A stretch of DNA of 64,000 bases from Pseudomonas sp. J452 (lineage in GTDB: Bacteria; Pseudomonadota; Gammaproteobacteria; Pseudomonadales; Pseudomonadaceae). The stretch's first letter is position 1. Each line of letters opens with the position of its first letter. Below the pieces are notes generated by a model. That model made no database searches and was not told the origin of the DNA. It worked only from the letters and a program-made list of their open reading frames with translations. The stretch is from the NCBI RefSeq assembly GCF_024666525.1, contig NZ_CP088294.1:620001-684000 (forward strand), given 5' to 3'. Shown here one piece after another: positions 25,758 to 34,877 of the stretch. The translations under genes and the position numbers were made by a program.

Positions 25758-25970
25758 ATGAATAATTTAAAGCGTCAAATCAAGCGCCAACCACTCTCAA
25801 CGATCAGTGAAATCTGTGAGTACCTGCATATCGGTAAAACGACATTTTACCGACTATCCGCAACCCCAGGCTTTCCTGAGGCCATCCGCTTTAATCAGCG
25901 CGTAGTTCGCTACGATCTCGCAAAAGTGATCGATTTTATCCAGGATGACTCACTTAAAGAATCAGCTTGA
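25758..25970 (+). CDS. AlpA-like/MerR-type helix-turn-helix regulator, 70 aa
   Basis: The start at 25758 has a strong GAGGAAAG. Residues about 15-50 form an AlpA/excisionase-type winged helix: STISEICEYLHIGKTTFYRL followed by TPGFPEAIRFNQRVVRYDLAKVIDFI. Such proteins act as excision directionality factors or as repressors of replication genes. It overlaps the TrfA-like start by 26 bp, which suggests translational coupling and control of replication, though excision control with the nearby integrase is also possible. Confidence 0.8.
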   Translation: MNNLKRQIKRQPLSTISEICEYLHIGKTTFYRLSATPGFPEAIRFNQRVVRYDLAKVIDFIQDDSLKESA

Positions 25971-26928
25971 TTTCCCGGGCTTTGCTGTTATGAGTCGCCA
26001 AAGAAGTGCACATGCTCAAGAATCCAGACTGAATAAGAGTAATAGCTCCGTCTTCAGAATACTTCGAAACCATGCTGATAGACTGGCTTCGAACAATGAA
26101 CTTTGTGAAGACTTGCTCAGAGAGCTGGAGTCAGGACTATTACCGCCGCTTCCCGAAACAATCACTATCCCCTCGTTACCGCAACGAGCCTCCGCGATGC
26201 CCACGAGCTGGGTGCGGACATCTCTATTTGTTAATAAGACGCAAACACAGGTCAAGTACTTGAGAAACCAGGTTCTTGAAAGCATCAACGACACTAAGAT
26301 TGAGTTTACTGGCGAACAACTCAATATGTTCGACAATGATGTATACCTAGAAGTGATTCGCCTAGCTCTGAGCCGAGCACCAGGTGAACAGATACTATTC
26401 ACCCGACACTCATTTTTACGCACTATGGGAATGTCTGGCGGAGATAATAACTATAAGGCGCTTAAAAATTCGTTGCAAAAGCTTAAGGCAAATACCATAA
26501 CAATTGAGAACCTTAAAGCTGGCAAATCATTTAGCCTAATTGATGAGTTTTCATGGGATGAAAATATCGGCTATTGGTTTTCCGTCGGAAATGTAGTCAT
26601 TGACATATTCTCCAGAACAGCTCTTTCGTACATAGACTTAGACGCTCGACGGATGTTGTCAAACTCTCTTTCAAAATATTTGCAAAACTACATGTCTGGT
26701 AGCACAGCAGGCGAGCAAGAAGTCAAAGTCCATAATTTAATGAGATTAAGCGGCACTACTAGCCAACTTAAAGATTTTCTTGGGAAAGGGAGAGGGCTCC
26801 TGAAAGCACTGGATGAAGTCAAGGCGGCTGGGCTGATCAGCAGTTACGCTATCAGAAAGAACAAGAATGACGAGCACGTTGTTACATGGATTCGTATTGC
26901 CCACAAAAACTCTAAGCGGGCTTTATAA
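25945..26928 (+). CDS. TrfA-like plasmid replication initiator, 327 aa
   Basis: TrfA-type initiators bind iterons and open the origin. Seen here is the family core SWVRTSLFVNKTQTQVKYLR (TrfA-like R-S-x-L-F), then ITGEQLNMFDNDVYLEVI-like and RHSFLRTMGMSGGDNNYKALKNSLQKLKANTITI, a winged helix with linker. Length is near that of TrfA-32/44. It sits directly beside the iterons. The listed start (25945) overlaps the AlpA-like gene and has no clear ribosome site; an ATG at 25990 is the alternative. With an integrase next door, the element can probably replicate after excision. Confidence 0.85.
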   Translation: MTHLKNQLDFPGFAVMSRQRSAHAQESRLNKSNSSVFRILRNHADRLASNNELCEDLLRELESGLLPPLPETITIPSLPQRASAMPTSWVRTSLFVNKTQTQVKYLRNQVLESINDTKIEFTGEQLNMFDNDVYLEVIRLALSRAPGEQILFTRHSFLRTMGMSGGDNNYKALKNSLQKLKANTITIENLKAGKSFSLIDEFSWDENIGYWFSVGNVVIDIFSRTALSYIDLDARRMLSNSLSKYLQNYMSGSTAGEQEVKVHNLMRLSGTTSQLKDFLGKGRGLLKALDEVKAAGLISSYAIRKNKNDEHVVTWIRIAHKNSKRAL

Positions 26929-28254
26929 CTAGTCGAGTACCGCACTAAGAGCCGCTTCGAACCCAGCCATTGCTTTTGATTTTTCTGGTAAGTAGGCCTC
27001 TGGATTATTCCTATAATGCTGTCCAACTACACCAGTCTGACCATGGGACTGCAGCAAATCACTCAGCCGATCGTCTACACCATTGCGTTGCATGAGCTGC
27101 GCGCAGGTCCGTCGCAGATCTCTAGGCGTAAAGTGCGGGATTTGTTCGTCATCGATCTTTCCGTGCTTTGACCCGAGCCAATCCCTGATTGCGTGAGCGA
27201 AGCTGGTAGTAGCGAATGGCTTCTTCCCATAGCTCGTCCACGGCCATTCAAAACCGCCTGTAATCGCCTCAACCTGCTCAAGCAACTCCAATGCTCGATC
27301 AGTTAGCGGCACGAGATGAATTCGCTCAACCTCTCCTCGCCCCTTCCTATCCACCAGTCGCAAAGTCCGGTTTTCTTTGTCGTAGCTCGACCAGGGCTCT
27401 CGCGCGACTTGCTCAATCCGCTGCCCCCCAAGGACGATGACGAATTGGAATAGACGACTGATGACAGGGCCAATGCCGTCGGTTTCGGTAATCGTCGTCC
27501 AGAAATGCTTTAGCTCTGCATCTGTAAGTGCCCGAGTGCCAGGACGGCTCGTATTGGGAACCAACACAGCATCGACCGGGTTCGACTCCAGCGCATAATT
27601 TTTACCGCTGGAGCGGCCAAGGGAATGCTCAGCAGTCATTCCGTACTGGAAGGCGGCGCGCAGGAACGAACGAACTTTATCCGCTTGTCTCGTAGCCCCC
27701 CGGCTCCAGATTGTCTCTAGAACTTGTCGAACATGTGCTGGACGAATCTCTGCCGCGCGCAGGGCCAAAATACTCGGGTGGGCCTCAAGAAGATCGACCT
27801 TTAGAATGCGCTCATACTCACTAATCTGGTCATCTCGAACCCTCCCGCGACGCCCATCGACGTATTCGCGAAACAGCTCTTCGAATGAGCCCTGCACACG
27901 CAACGCATTGATTTCTCGCTCTCGCTCATTCCGAGCTAGTTCAGCCTGATTTTCGAGGTCCTCCAAGTGCGCCCGAACATCTCCATGCTCGACAGCGACC
28001 TTCGCCAACTCGCGTGCACGCTCCCGAATCTCGGGCAGAGTCAGCCCAATACCCCGCGCATTGAGCTTGCAGACCCCGATTTTGATTAAGCTGTCCTTCC
28101 CATCCAATCGATAGCGATAAAAGGCCATCGGCGGCGTCTCGCCTTGACGCTTAAAAATCAGTGACCCCATCCCCCGTCCCGGTAAGCTCTCGGTGAGCTT
28201 ACCGGGACCAGGTTTCATCCCTCGGAGCTTTTGCTCGTTAACTGTACCGACCAT
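26929..28254 (-). CDS. int: tyrosine recombinase (integrase), 441 aa
   Basis: Integrases of this family insert elements at tRNA genes. There is an N-terminal DUF4102-like arm-binding portion, then a core-binding region near residues 120-220. The catalytic residues appear in order: Arg in GGQRIEQVA (about residue 279), H/R box TPRDLRRTC (about 377), HGQTG (about 403) and the Tyr nucleophile in QHYRNN (about 413). ATG at 28254 follows GGGGA. The gene points away from the tRNA-Met fragment 168 bp upstream, the usual arrangement for phage P4-like integrases. It converges with the replication gene, with no gap. Confidence 0.93.
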   Translation of the reverse strand: MVGTVNEQKLRGMKPGPGKLTESLPGRGMGSLIFKRQGETPPMAFYRYRLDGKDSLIKIGVCKLNARGIGLTLPEIRERARELAKVAVEHGDVRAHLEDLENQAELARNEREREINALRVQGSFEELFREYVDGRRGRVRDDQISEYERILKVDLLEAHPSILALRAAEIRPAHVRQVLETIWSRGATRQADKVRSFLRAAFQYGMTAEHSLGRSSGKNYALESNPVDAVLVPNTSRPGTRALTDAELKHFWTTITETDGIGPVISRLFQFVIVLGGQRIEQVAREPWSSYDKENRTLRLVDRKGRGEVERIHLVPLTDRALELLEQVEAITGGFEWPWTSYGKKPFATTSFAHAIRDWLGSKHGKIDDEQIPHFTPRDLRRTCAQLMQRNGVDDRLSDLLQSHGQTGVVGQHYRNNPEAYLPEKSKAMAGFEAALSAVLD

Positions 28255-28421
28255 TTTTGCTAGTCCCCGAAAGTCCCCGTTTCAGTCCCCATTTTACGCA
28301 GGACTCAACGGTACTAAGTGGAACCATACGGCACAAGAAAAACCGCAAAGGCTAGTAAAATCAGTGCATATACAATCCACACGGAACTATCAGAATCAAT
28401 GAGGAACTATTAAGCACCTCC

Positions 28422-28466
28422 CTCATAATCCTTTGGTCCACGGTTCGAGTCCGTGTGGGCCCACCA
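28422..28466 (+). other. attachment site: 3' fragment of tRNA-Met(CAT)
   Basis: CTCATAATC (anticodon loop, CAT), then the T arm with GGTTCGAGTCC, the acceptor strand TGGGCCC and ACCA at the end, all match elongator tRNA-Met. The 5' half of the tRNA is absent: the bases before 28422 do not pair. So this is the displaced tRNA end left by integration, and the intact gene should be at the other end of the element. Confidence 0.85.
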
Positions 28467-28471
28467 CCTTT

Positions 28472-28494
28472 AAAGCCGCGCGCTGCGCGGCTTT
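28472..28494 (+). terminator. terminator of the original tRNA-Met gene
   Basis: AAAGCCGCGC/GCGCGGCTTT forms a 10-bp stem with loop GCT, followed by TTCC. It lies 5 bp after the tRNA CCA, as expected for the original tRNA transcript. Confidence 0.85.
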
Positions 28495-28635
28495 TCCGTG
28501 TCTACGACAAAATCAGCAGGGCTAGGCCAGCCCTGTGCCCATGTTTTGTATAGGTAACAAACAAGACTAGATGTCACGCCGACCTCACCTTCAGCGGCAT
28601 CAAAGCAGCCTCCCACTCAAACGCGAGAGCCCTCA

Positions 28636-28941
28636 CTACGTTGCCATATAGCGCGCCACCACCACGTTCAACTCGCGGCTCCGCTGGCGGTAGGTCTCAA
28701 GCACTTGCTGATACGTCTCTACGCTTGCGCCGGGTAAGGAGTACTGCAGGTCAAACGCTTCGCTGTCCATGGCATCCCACTGTGCGATCAAAGCCAGGTC
28801 TGGCTGCGCTTTCTGGCTTTCGGCATGGATCAGATAAGTCAGACCGGAGACAAAGAAATCAATCGTGTCCTCGACACTCTCCAACAACGTCAGGCATTGG
28901 CTGTGGGTCATTCCCTGCTCTTCAGCGCCCGGTAAAAACAT
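28636..28941 (-). CDS. hypothetical small helical protein, 101 aa
   Basis: The start is supported by AAGGAGG, 4 bp from the ATG. The sequence is helical (CLTLLESVEDTIDFFVSGLTYLIHA and ETYQQVLETYRQRSRELNVVVARY) with no signal peptide or motif. First gene on the host side of the integration site. The function is unknown. Confidence 0.65.
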   Translation of the reverse strand: MFLPGAEEQGMTHSQCLTLLESVEDTIDFFVSGLTYLIHAESQKAQPDLALIAQWDAMDSEAFDLQYSLPGASVETYQQVLETYRQRSRELNVVVARYMAT

Positions 28942-29322
28942 GTTGCCTCCTTGCGACTCATCAGTGCCTTATGCGGGGATTGATCGAGGCTGTCGCGGCA
29001 ACGCCTGATCCTCAAGACGACCAGCGGCATCGTCGCAGTCAGCGCCTCATGGAAAATAAAAACCTGACCGTTTCGTGGCCCAAGAGCCTTACGTTAGCGG
29101 TACCGCGCCCAGCTTTCGCGCAATGACGCCAACCCCATCTGCAGCCCTATTTCTCCCTAACTGTACCTAAGCCAACCCACCCGTGATTTCAGCGGGTTTA
29201 CAGCCTATCCAGGCAAGTGATAATTCTTTGATCAACAGCTCAGGTACGTGTAGCCTGCGCACCTTTTATCGTACCGAGCAGGATGCTCCCTGCCTTCCTC
29301 GAATTACCAGGATGGTGACTAG
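28942..29322. other. 381-bp region upstream of the protease
   Basis: No gene is supported. The last bases carry AGGATGG, the ribosome site of the protease, and the promoter must lie here. No clear hairpin or repeat was seen. Confidence 0.4.
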
Positions 29323-31575
29323 ATGCCAAGCCCAACCCAATCCTCGCCTTACTCCTTTGTCACCCTGTCCGGCAAGACCGAAACCGACGGGCTGATTCAT
29401 GGCACCAAATGGGGCGGTGGAACCGGTAGCGGCACGAGCATCAGCTACAGCTTCCTGGGCCAAAGCTCCTATTTCATCGAAGACTACTCCTACGACAACG
29501 AGTACCTCTCGGCCTTTGTCCTGACCGCAGGTCAGCAGAGTGCGGCAATCCAGGCTCTGGCCGACTGGAGCGCGGTTGCCAATATCAGCTTCAGCAAAGT
29601 TACCGATAGCAGCACCCAGGCCGGCATCCTGCGCTTCGGCGGCTACCTGGATATGGGCGAGGATGCTGCAGCCTGGGCCTACCTGCCCGGTTCCGAACCG
29701 TCCGCCGGCGATATCTGGATGAGCCCGAGCACCGGCGCCAACCCAAAGCCCGGCGACTTCGACTACCACACCTTTGTCCATGAAATCGGCCATGCCTTGG
29801 GTCTGAAGCACCCCTTCGAGACCAGCGATCGAAACAGCGTATCCCTGGCTGGCGGCCAGTACGACGATGTGCGCTACACGGTGATGAGTTATACGGACCC
29901 CTACAGCTTCGAGCCGACCGGGCCAATGCTGTTGGATATAGCTGCCATTCAGCACCTGTATGGCGCCAACATGCAGTGGCAAACCGGCAATAACACCTAT
30001 AAGTGGGATGCCACCAGCAGCGTGTTCGAAACCATCTGGGATGCCGGTGGTGTCGACACCATCGATGGCAGCAACCAGAGCAGCGCGGTCAAGATCAACC
30101 TCAATGCCGGCAGCTTCAGCAATATCGGCAAGACCTTCTGGGATGGCAGCGCCTATATCAACAACGGCCTGGCCATTGCCTACGGGGCGCAGATCGAGAA
30201 CGCCACCGGCTCCGCATACAACGACAGCCTGACCGGCAACGCACTGAACAACGTGCTCAATGGCCTGGCCGGGGCCGACAAAATGACCGGCGGCAATGGC
30301 AGCGACACCTACTACGTCGACAACAGTGGCGATGTGGTCAGCGAGACCAATGCGGATGCCAGCAGCGGGGGCAACGACAACCTCTGTAGCTACCTGTCGT
30401 CCTACATCCTCGGCAGCAATATCGAGAACCTGCGCCTGATGAGCAGCGCCGCGGCCAACGGCACCGGCAACCTGCTGAACAACTACCTGTATGCCGGCAG
30501 CGGCAACAATATTCTCGACGGCCTCGCCGGCAGTGATACCGCCTCCTACAGCTATGCGACCCAGGGCGTTTCACTTAACCTCGGCATCACGACTGCGCAG
30601 GCGACTGGCGGCTCAGGCAGCGACACCCTGCGCAATATCGAGAACCTCGCTGGCAGCAAGTACAACGACAGCCTGGTAGGCAATAGCGCAGCGAACCGGT
30701 TGACCGGCAACGCCGGCAACGACACGCTCAACGGTGGCGCCGGTGCCGACAGCATGACCGGCGGCGACGGCTCCGATACCTATTACGTCGACAACAGCCA
30801 GGACGTGGTCAGCGAGAGCAATGCCGATAGCTCGCTCGGCGGCAAGGACCTGGTGCACAGCTACCTGGCGGCATACACCCTGGGTAGCAATGTCGAGAAC
30901 CTGCGCATCCTCGCCACGGGCGCCGCAAATGGCACAGGCAATGCTCTGAACAACACGCTCTACGCCGGTAGCGGCAACAATGTCCTCGATGGCGGTGCGG
31001 GTGATGACTTGCTGGCCTACACCTATGCCAACCTGGGCATCTCCCTCAACCTGGGCCTGACTACTGCACAGGCCACCGGCGGCTCGGGTAGCGACACCAT
31101 TCGCAACTTCGAGCGGATCAGCGGCAGCAACTACGCGGACACCCTTACCGGCAGCAGCGCTGCCAACAGCCTGTACGGCAATGCCGGCAACGACACGCTC
31201 AATGGTGGCGCCGGCAATGATCTGATCAGCGGCGGCAGTAACACCGACCAATTGAGCGGGGGCAGCGGTGCAGACACCTTCGACTTCGATGCACTCACCG
31301 ACAGCGGCCTTGGCGCCCTGCGCGATGTGATCAGGGACTTCAAGCTCGGCGAAAGCGACAAGATCGACCTGTCCACCCTAGACGCCAACCTCGCCACCAG
31401 CAGCAACGATGCCTTCACCTTCATTGGTAGCAGTGCGTTCAGCAGCAATGCCAGCGGACAGCTGCGCTTCAGCAACGGCATTCTCTACGGCAGCGTCGAT
31501 GCCGATACCGCGGCAGAGTTCGAAATCCAGTTGCTCGGCGTCAGCAGCTTAAGCAGCAGCGCCCTGATCGCCTGA
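29323..31575 (+). CDS. serralysin-like M10 metalloprotease with long RTX region, 750 aa
   Basis: Serralysins are zinc proteases secreted by type I systems. The zinc site is H153-E-x-x-H157-x-x-G-x-x-H163 (VHEIGHALGLKHP) with Met-turn VMSYT at residue 188. From about residue 290 there are RTX blocks (GGNGSDTYY, GNAGNDTLNGGAG) in three groups, each followed by DVVSE-type segments. The C terminus (about residues 665-750) reads DVIRDFKLGESDKIDLSTLDANL, the M10 C-terminal domain shared with the RTX gene at 58397. There is no Sec signal, as expected for type I export. It is about 270 residues longer than AprA or PrtA because of extra RTX units. The operon for export follows 221 bp downstream. Confidence 0.92.
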   Translation: MPSPTQSSPYSFVTLSGKTETDGLIHGTKWGGGTGSGTSISYSFLGQSSYFIEDYSYDNEYLSAFVLTAGQQSAAIQALADWSAVANISFSKVTDSSTQAGILRFGGYLDMGEDAAAWAYLPGSEPSAGDIWMSPSTGANPKPGDFDYHTFVHEIGHALGLKHPFETSDRNSVSLAGGQYDDVRYTVMSYTDPYSFEPTGPMLLDIAAIQHLYGANMQWQTGNNTYKWDATSSVFETIWDAGGVDTIDGSNQSSAVKINLNAGSFSNIGKTFWDGSAYINNGLAIAYGAQIENATGSAYNDSLTGNALNNVLNGLAGADKMTGGNGSDTYYVDNSGDVVSETNADASSGGNDNLCSYLSSYILGSNIENLRLMSSAAANGTGNLLNNYLYAGSGNNILDGLAGSDTASYSYATQGVSLNLGITTAQATGGSGSDTLRNIENLAGSKYNDSLVGNSAANRLTGNAGNDTLNGGAGADSMTGGDGSDTYYVDNSQDVVSESNADSSLGGKDLVHSYLAAYTLGSNVENLRILATGAANGTGNALNNTLYAGSGNNVLDGGAGDDLLAYTYANLGISLNLGLTTAQATGGSGSDTIRNFERISGSNYADTLTGSSAANSLYGNAGNDTLNGGAGNDLISGGSNTDQLSGGSGADTFDFDALTDSGLGALRDVIRDFKLGESDKIDLSTLDANLATSSNDAFTFIGSSAFSSNASGQLRFSNGILYGSVDADTAAEFEIQLLGVSSLSSSALIA

Positions 31576-31797
31576 TTCGGTCAAGAGCCCCCTCACCACA
31601 GCGGCGCCAGCGGGCAACTTGCCTGGGCTGTGGCCAGGTGAGTGGGCAGCGATACGTGCCGCCCAAGTTACCCGGGACGCAGCCGATAGCCTGACTAAGT
31701 GCCTGAAATTTTCCTGCTGGCTACACTGATCAGTGCCATCACGCAGGAGCACATTTCATGGCAACATGATGGCCCCCGAGAGATGCCCTGACACTCC

Positions 31798-33531
31798 ATG
31801 CGCCTACGCTTTGATCCGACCCGTGATATCGACGCAGCCCTGCTGCGTTACCGCAGCCTGTTCTGGGTAATCGCGCTATTCAGCGGGGTCATCAACCTGC
31901 TGACCATCGTGCCGGCCATCTACATGATGCAAGTCTTCGACCGGGTAATGGCTAGCCGCAACGAAACCACCCTGTTACTGCTGACATTGCTGGCCCTCGG
32001 CCTGTTCATGTTGAGCTCACTGGTGGAGTGGATTCGCGGGCAAGTGATGATCAAGATGAGCGTCGGTATCGACCTGGATCTTGGTGAGCGCCTGTTCGGT
32101 GTGGCCTTCCAGAAGAGCCTGAAGGAGCACAACGCCAACCCGGCCCAGGTGCTCGGCGACCTGACCGCCTTGCGCCAGTTCCTCACCGGCTCGGCCGTCA
32201 TCTCCCTGCTGGATCTGCCCTGGATGCCGATCTTCCTGATCGTCACCGGCCTGCTGCACCCCTGGCTCGGCCTGTTCACCCTGCTCGGCGCACTGATCCT
32301 GTTCGGCCTGGCCTGGTGGAACGAGCATGCCACGCGCAAAGGCCTGACCGAGGCCAATCAGATCTCGGTGATGTCGGCCAAGTACGTCAACAGCACCCTG
32401 CAAAATGCCGAAGTGATCAAGGCCATGGGCATGCTCGGCAACCTGCAGAAGCGCTGGGCCGGCATGCAGCAGCGACTGATCGGCGCGCAGAGTTCGGCGA
32501 GCGACAAGGCCGCGCAGATCTCCACCGTCACGCGGCTGGTGCGTACCGCCTGGCAGTCATTGGCGATGGGGCTGGCCATGCTGTTGATCCTCGATGGCCA
32601 GATCTCCGGCGGTGTGATGATGGCGGCGGGCTTCCTGATCAGCAAAGCCATGCTGCCTGCCGAGCAGGCCATCAGTTCCTGGAAGCAACTGGACGGCGCC
32701 AAGGCCAGCTATGACCGCCTCTGCCAGTTGCTGGAAGAATTTCCCAAACAGGTCGAGCGCATGGCCCTGCCCGCCCCAAGCGGGGCGATACGCATCGAGC
32801 GCCTGGTGGTCACTCCGCCCGGCAGTCAGCGTCCCTCGGTCAATGGCATCGATCTGGTGCTAAGCAAGGGGGAGGTGCTGGCGGTGATCGGCCCAAGCGC
32901 TTCCGGCAAATCCTCCCTGGCGCGAGCCATGGTCGGCGTTTGGGTGCCGTCGCACGGCGCGGTGCGACTGGATGGTGCCGAAATCGGCCAATGGTCCAGC
33001 GAGGCGCTGGGCCCACATATCGGCTACCTGCCGCAGGATATCGAGCTATTTGACGGCAGCGTGGCAGAAAATATCGCCCGCTTTGGCGAGATGGAGGCCG
33101 GGCAGGTAATCGAAGCGGCCACCATGGCCGGTATTCACCAGATGATCCTGCGCTTTCCGAATGGTTATGACACCCAACTCGGGCCTGGCGGGCTAGGCCT
33201 ATCCGGGGGACAGAAGCAGCGCATTGCCCTGGCTCGGGCGCTTTACGGCAAACCGGCACTGATTGTCCTCGACGAACCCAACTCCAACCTCGACGATGCT
33301 GGAGAGGCCGCTCTGGTTAGCGCCATCGATGCCCTGCGCAGCAACGGTTCGACCGTGGTCTTGATTACCCACCGTCCCAATGTGCTGGCTGTAGTAGACA
33401 AACTGCTGGTGCTGCAGGACGGCACGCAGAAGCTGTTCGGCCCGCGCGATCAGGTACTCAAGGCCCTGTTGCCGGCGGCGGCCAACGCCCAAGCCGCAGC
33501 TGCCGCACACTCCAGTTCGCCGACGAGTTAA
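31798..33531 (+). CDS. type I secretion ABC transporter, PrtD/AprD type, 577 aa
   Basis: It is the inner-membrane energy component exporting RTX proteins. N-terminal half: membrane segments from about residue 20 to 300 (ALFSGVINLLTIVPAIYMM and LLTLLALGLFMLSSLVEW). Nucleotide-binding domain: Walker A GPSASGKS (residues 365-372), signature LSGGQKQRIALARAL (about 467-481) and Walker B LIVLDEPNSNLD. There is no C39-peptidase domain, which fits the AprD/PrtD group for uncleaved substrates. The MFP gene follows within 6 bp, so one operon. Confidence 0.95.
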   Translation: MRLRFDPTRDIDAALLRYRSLFWVIALFSGVINLLTIVPAIYMMQVFDRVMASRNETTLLLLTLLALGLFMLSSLVEWIRGQVMIKMSVGIDLDLGERLFGVAFQKSLKEHNANPAQVLGDLTALRQFLTGSAVISLLDLPWMPIFLIVTGLLHPWLGLFTLLGALILFGLAWWNEHATRKGLTEANQISVMSAKYVNSTLQNAEVIKAMGMLGNLQKRWAGMQQRLIGAQSSASDKAAQISTVTRLVRTAWQSLAMGLAMLLILDGQISGGVMMAAGFLISKAMLPAEQAISSWKQLDGAKASYDRLCQLLEEFPKQVERMALPAPSGAIRIERLVVTPPGSQRPSVNGIDLVLSKGEVLAVIGPSASGKSSLARAMVGVWVPSHGAVRLDGAEIGQWSSEALGPHIGYLPQDIELFDGSVAENIARFGEMEAGQVIEAATMAGIHQMILRFPNGYDTQLGPGGLGLSGGQKQRIALARALYGKPALIVLDEPNSNLDDAGEAALVSAIDALRSNGSTVVLITHRPNVLAVVDKLLVLQDGTQKLFGPRDQVLKALLPAAANAQAAAAAHSSSPTS

Positions 33532-33537
33532 GCCTTG

Positions 33538-34875
33538 ATGAGTACCGCCCCTATTACCCCCGCCCCTCCCGCGCTACCGGCCGCCGTCAGGGATGCCGCC
33601 GCCACGGCCAAAATAGGCGTGTGGATCATTCTGCTGGGGCTTGGCGGGTTCCTCCTATGGGCCAGCCTGGCGCCCCTGGCACAAGGCGTCGCGGGTAGCG
33701 GTACGGTGGTGGTTGCGGGCGAACGCAAGACCGTGCAATCACTGGCCGGCGGCTCGATCGAGCAGATCCTCGTGCGCGAGGGAGATCATGTCAAAGAAGG
33801 CCAGCTGCTTATTCAGCTCAATACCGTGCAAGCCCAGTCCCAGCTCGATGTCGCCCTTGGCCAGTGGTTCAGCGCGCGCAGTGTCGAAGCCCGGCTGACT
33901 GCCGAACGCCTGGGGCTTGAGGCTATTCGCTGGCCTGACGAACTGCTGGCCAGAGGCAACGATCCTCGAGCCCGCACGGATATGGAGTTGCAAGGCACGC
34001 TGTTCGAAACCCGCCGCGCCGAGCTCGCCAGCCGCCTGCAGATCATGCAGAACGAGACCGAGTCGCTGCTGGATCAACTCGCCTCGTACCAGGAAATCAA
34101 GAAGCATCTGGAAACCCAGCAAAGCTACCAACGCCAGGAGCTGGAAGGGTTGCGCTCACTGGCCGAGGAAGGTTATGTGCCGCGCAATCGCCTGTTCGAA
34201 GCCGAACGCAATGCCGCGCAGCTAAGTGCCCAGATGGCGTCCGGCATCGCCGATATCGGCAAGACGCGCCAGGCCATCAATGAAAGCAAGCTGCAGATGC
34301 TGCAGGTACAACAGGCCTTCCGTATCGAAGCGGAATCGCAGCTGACCGCCACCTCTGCCGAGGCCTCCAGCCTTGGCGAGCGGATCAAGGCGCTCGAATT
34401 CGAGGTGCGTAATGCGGCGATACGCGCACCGGTGACAGGCCAGGTTATCGGCCTCGCCGTGCATACCGAAGGCGGGGTGATTCCTGCCGCGCAAAAGCTC
34501 ATGGATATTGTGCCCAAAGGCTCGGCCTGGATCATCAAGGCCAAATTCGAGCCTGTGGTAGCCGATCGCCTGAAACCGGGATTACCGGTCAACCTGCGCT
34601 TTTCCTCGCTGACCAGTGCCACCTTGCCGGTAGTGGAAGGCAAGGTACTGACCGTTTCCGGCGACCAGTTGATCGACGAACAGACCCGCCTGCCCTATTT
34701 TGCCGTGGAAGTCGAAGTGGGCAGTGACGCCGTAGCCCAGTTGTCGACCCATGGCCTGGATGTGAAACCGGGAATGCAGGCCGAGGTCATGGTGCAGACC
34801 GGCGAGCGTACCTTCATGAACTACCTGCTCAAACCACTCCAGCAGCGCATCCGCGGCGCATTGAAGGAAGAGTGA
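33538..34875 (+). CDS. type I secretion membrane fusion protein, HlyD/AprE type, 445 aa
   Basis: It links the ABC transporter to the outer-membrane channel. There is a short cytoplasmic N terminus rich in Pro and Ala, then one membrane segment (GVWIILLGLGGFLLWASLAPL). It continues into a lipoyl-like region (VKEGQLLIQLNTVQ), long coiled coils (LLDQLASYQEIKKHLETQQSYQRQELEGLRSLAEEG) and a C-terminal beta domain. An in-frame TTG three bases before the ATG is the other possible start. Its TGA precedes the outer-membrane gene by 2 bp. Confidence 0.93.
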   Translation: MSTAPITPAPPALPAAVRDAAATAKIGVWIILLGLGGFLLWASLAPLAQGVAGSGTVVVAGERKTVQSLAGGSIEQILVREGDHVKEGQLLIQLNTVQAQSQLDVALGQWFSARSVEARLTAERLGLEAIRWPDELLARGNDPRARTDMELQGTLFETRRAELASRLQIMQNETESLLDQLASYQEIKKHLETQQSYQRQELEGLRSLAEEGYVPRNRLFEAERNAAQLSAQMASGIADIGKTRQAINESKLQMLQVQQAFRIEAESQLTATSAEASSLGERIKALEFEVRNAAIRAPVTGQVIGLAVHTEGGVIPAAQKLMDIVPKGSAWIIKAKFEPVVADRLKPGLPVNLRFSSLTSATLPVVEGKVLTVSGDQLIDEQTRLPYFAVEVEVGSDAVAQLSTHGLDVKPGMQAEVMVQTGERTFMNYLLKPLQQRIRGALKEE

Positions 34876-34877
34876 GG

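Larger units (their letters stand above)
1..28466. mobile_element. right-hand part of an integrated plasmid-like element (IME/ICE)
   Basis: The right border is well supported: a tyrosine integrase gene (26929-28254) points inward and a 45-nt tRNA-Met 3' fragment lies just outside it at 28422-28466. Inside are an iteron replicon with a TrfA-like initiator, a MobF relaxase, an stb-like operon, a TraX homologue, a DotA/TraY-like protein and several defence-like genes. No second copy of the tRNA fragment was seen further left, so the left end probably lies outside the window. Only one probable conjugation-channel gene is visible, so mobilizable is the better guess; the missing left part could hold more transfer genes. 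Confidence 0.8.

Noticed and set aside
28422..28466. complete tRNA-Met gene
   Set aside because: The 5' half, D arm and 5' acceptor strand are missing; only the 3' fragment is present.
29266..29982. 238-codon minus-strand frame
   Set aside because: Antisense to the M10 protease zinc-binding domain.
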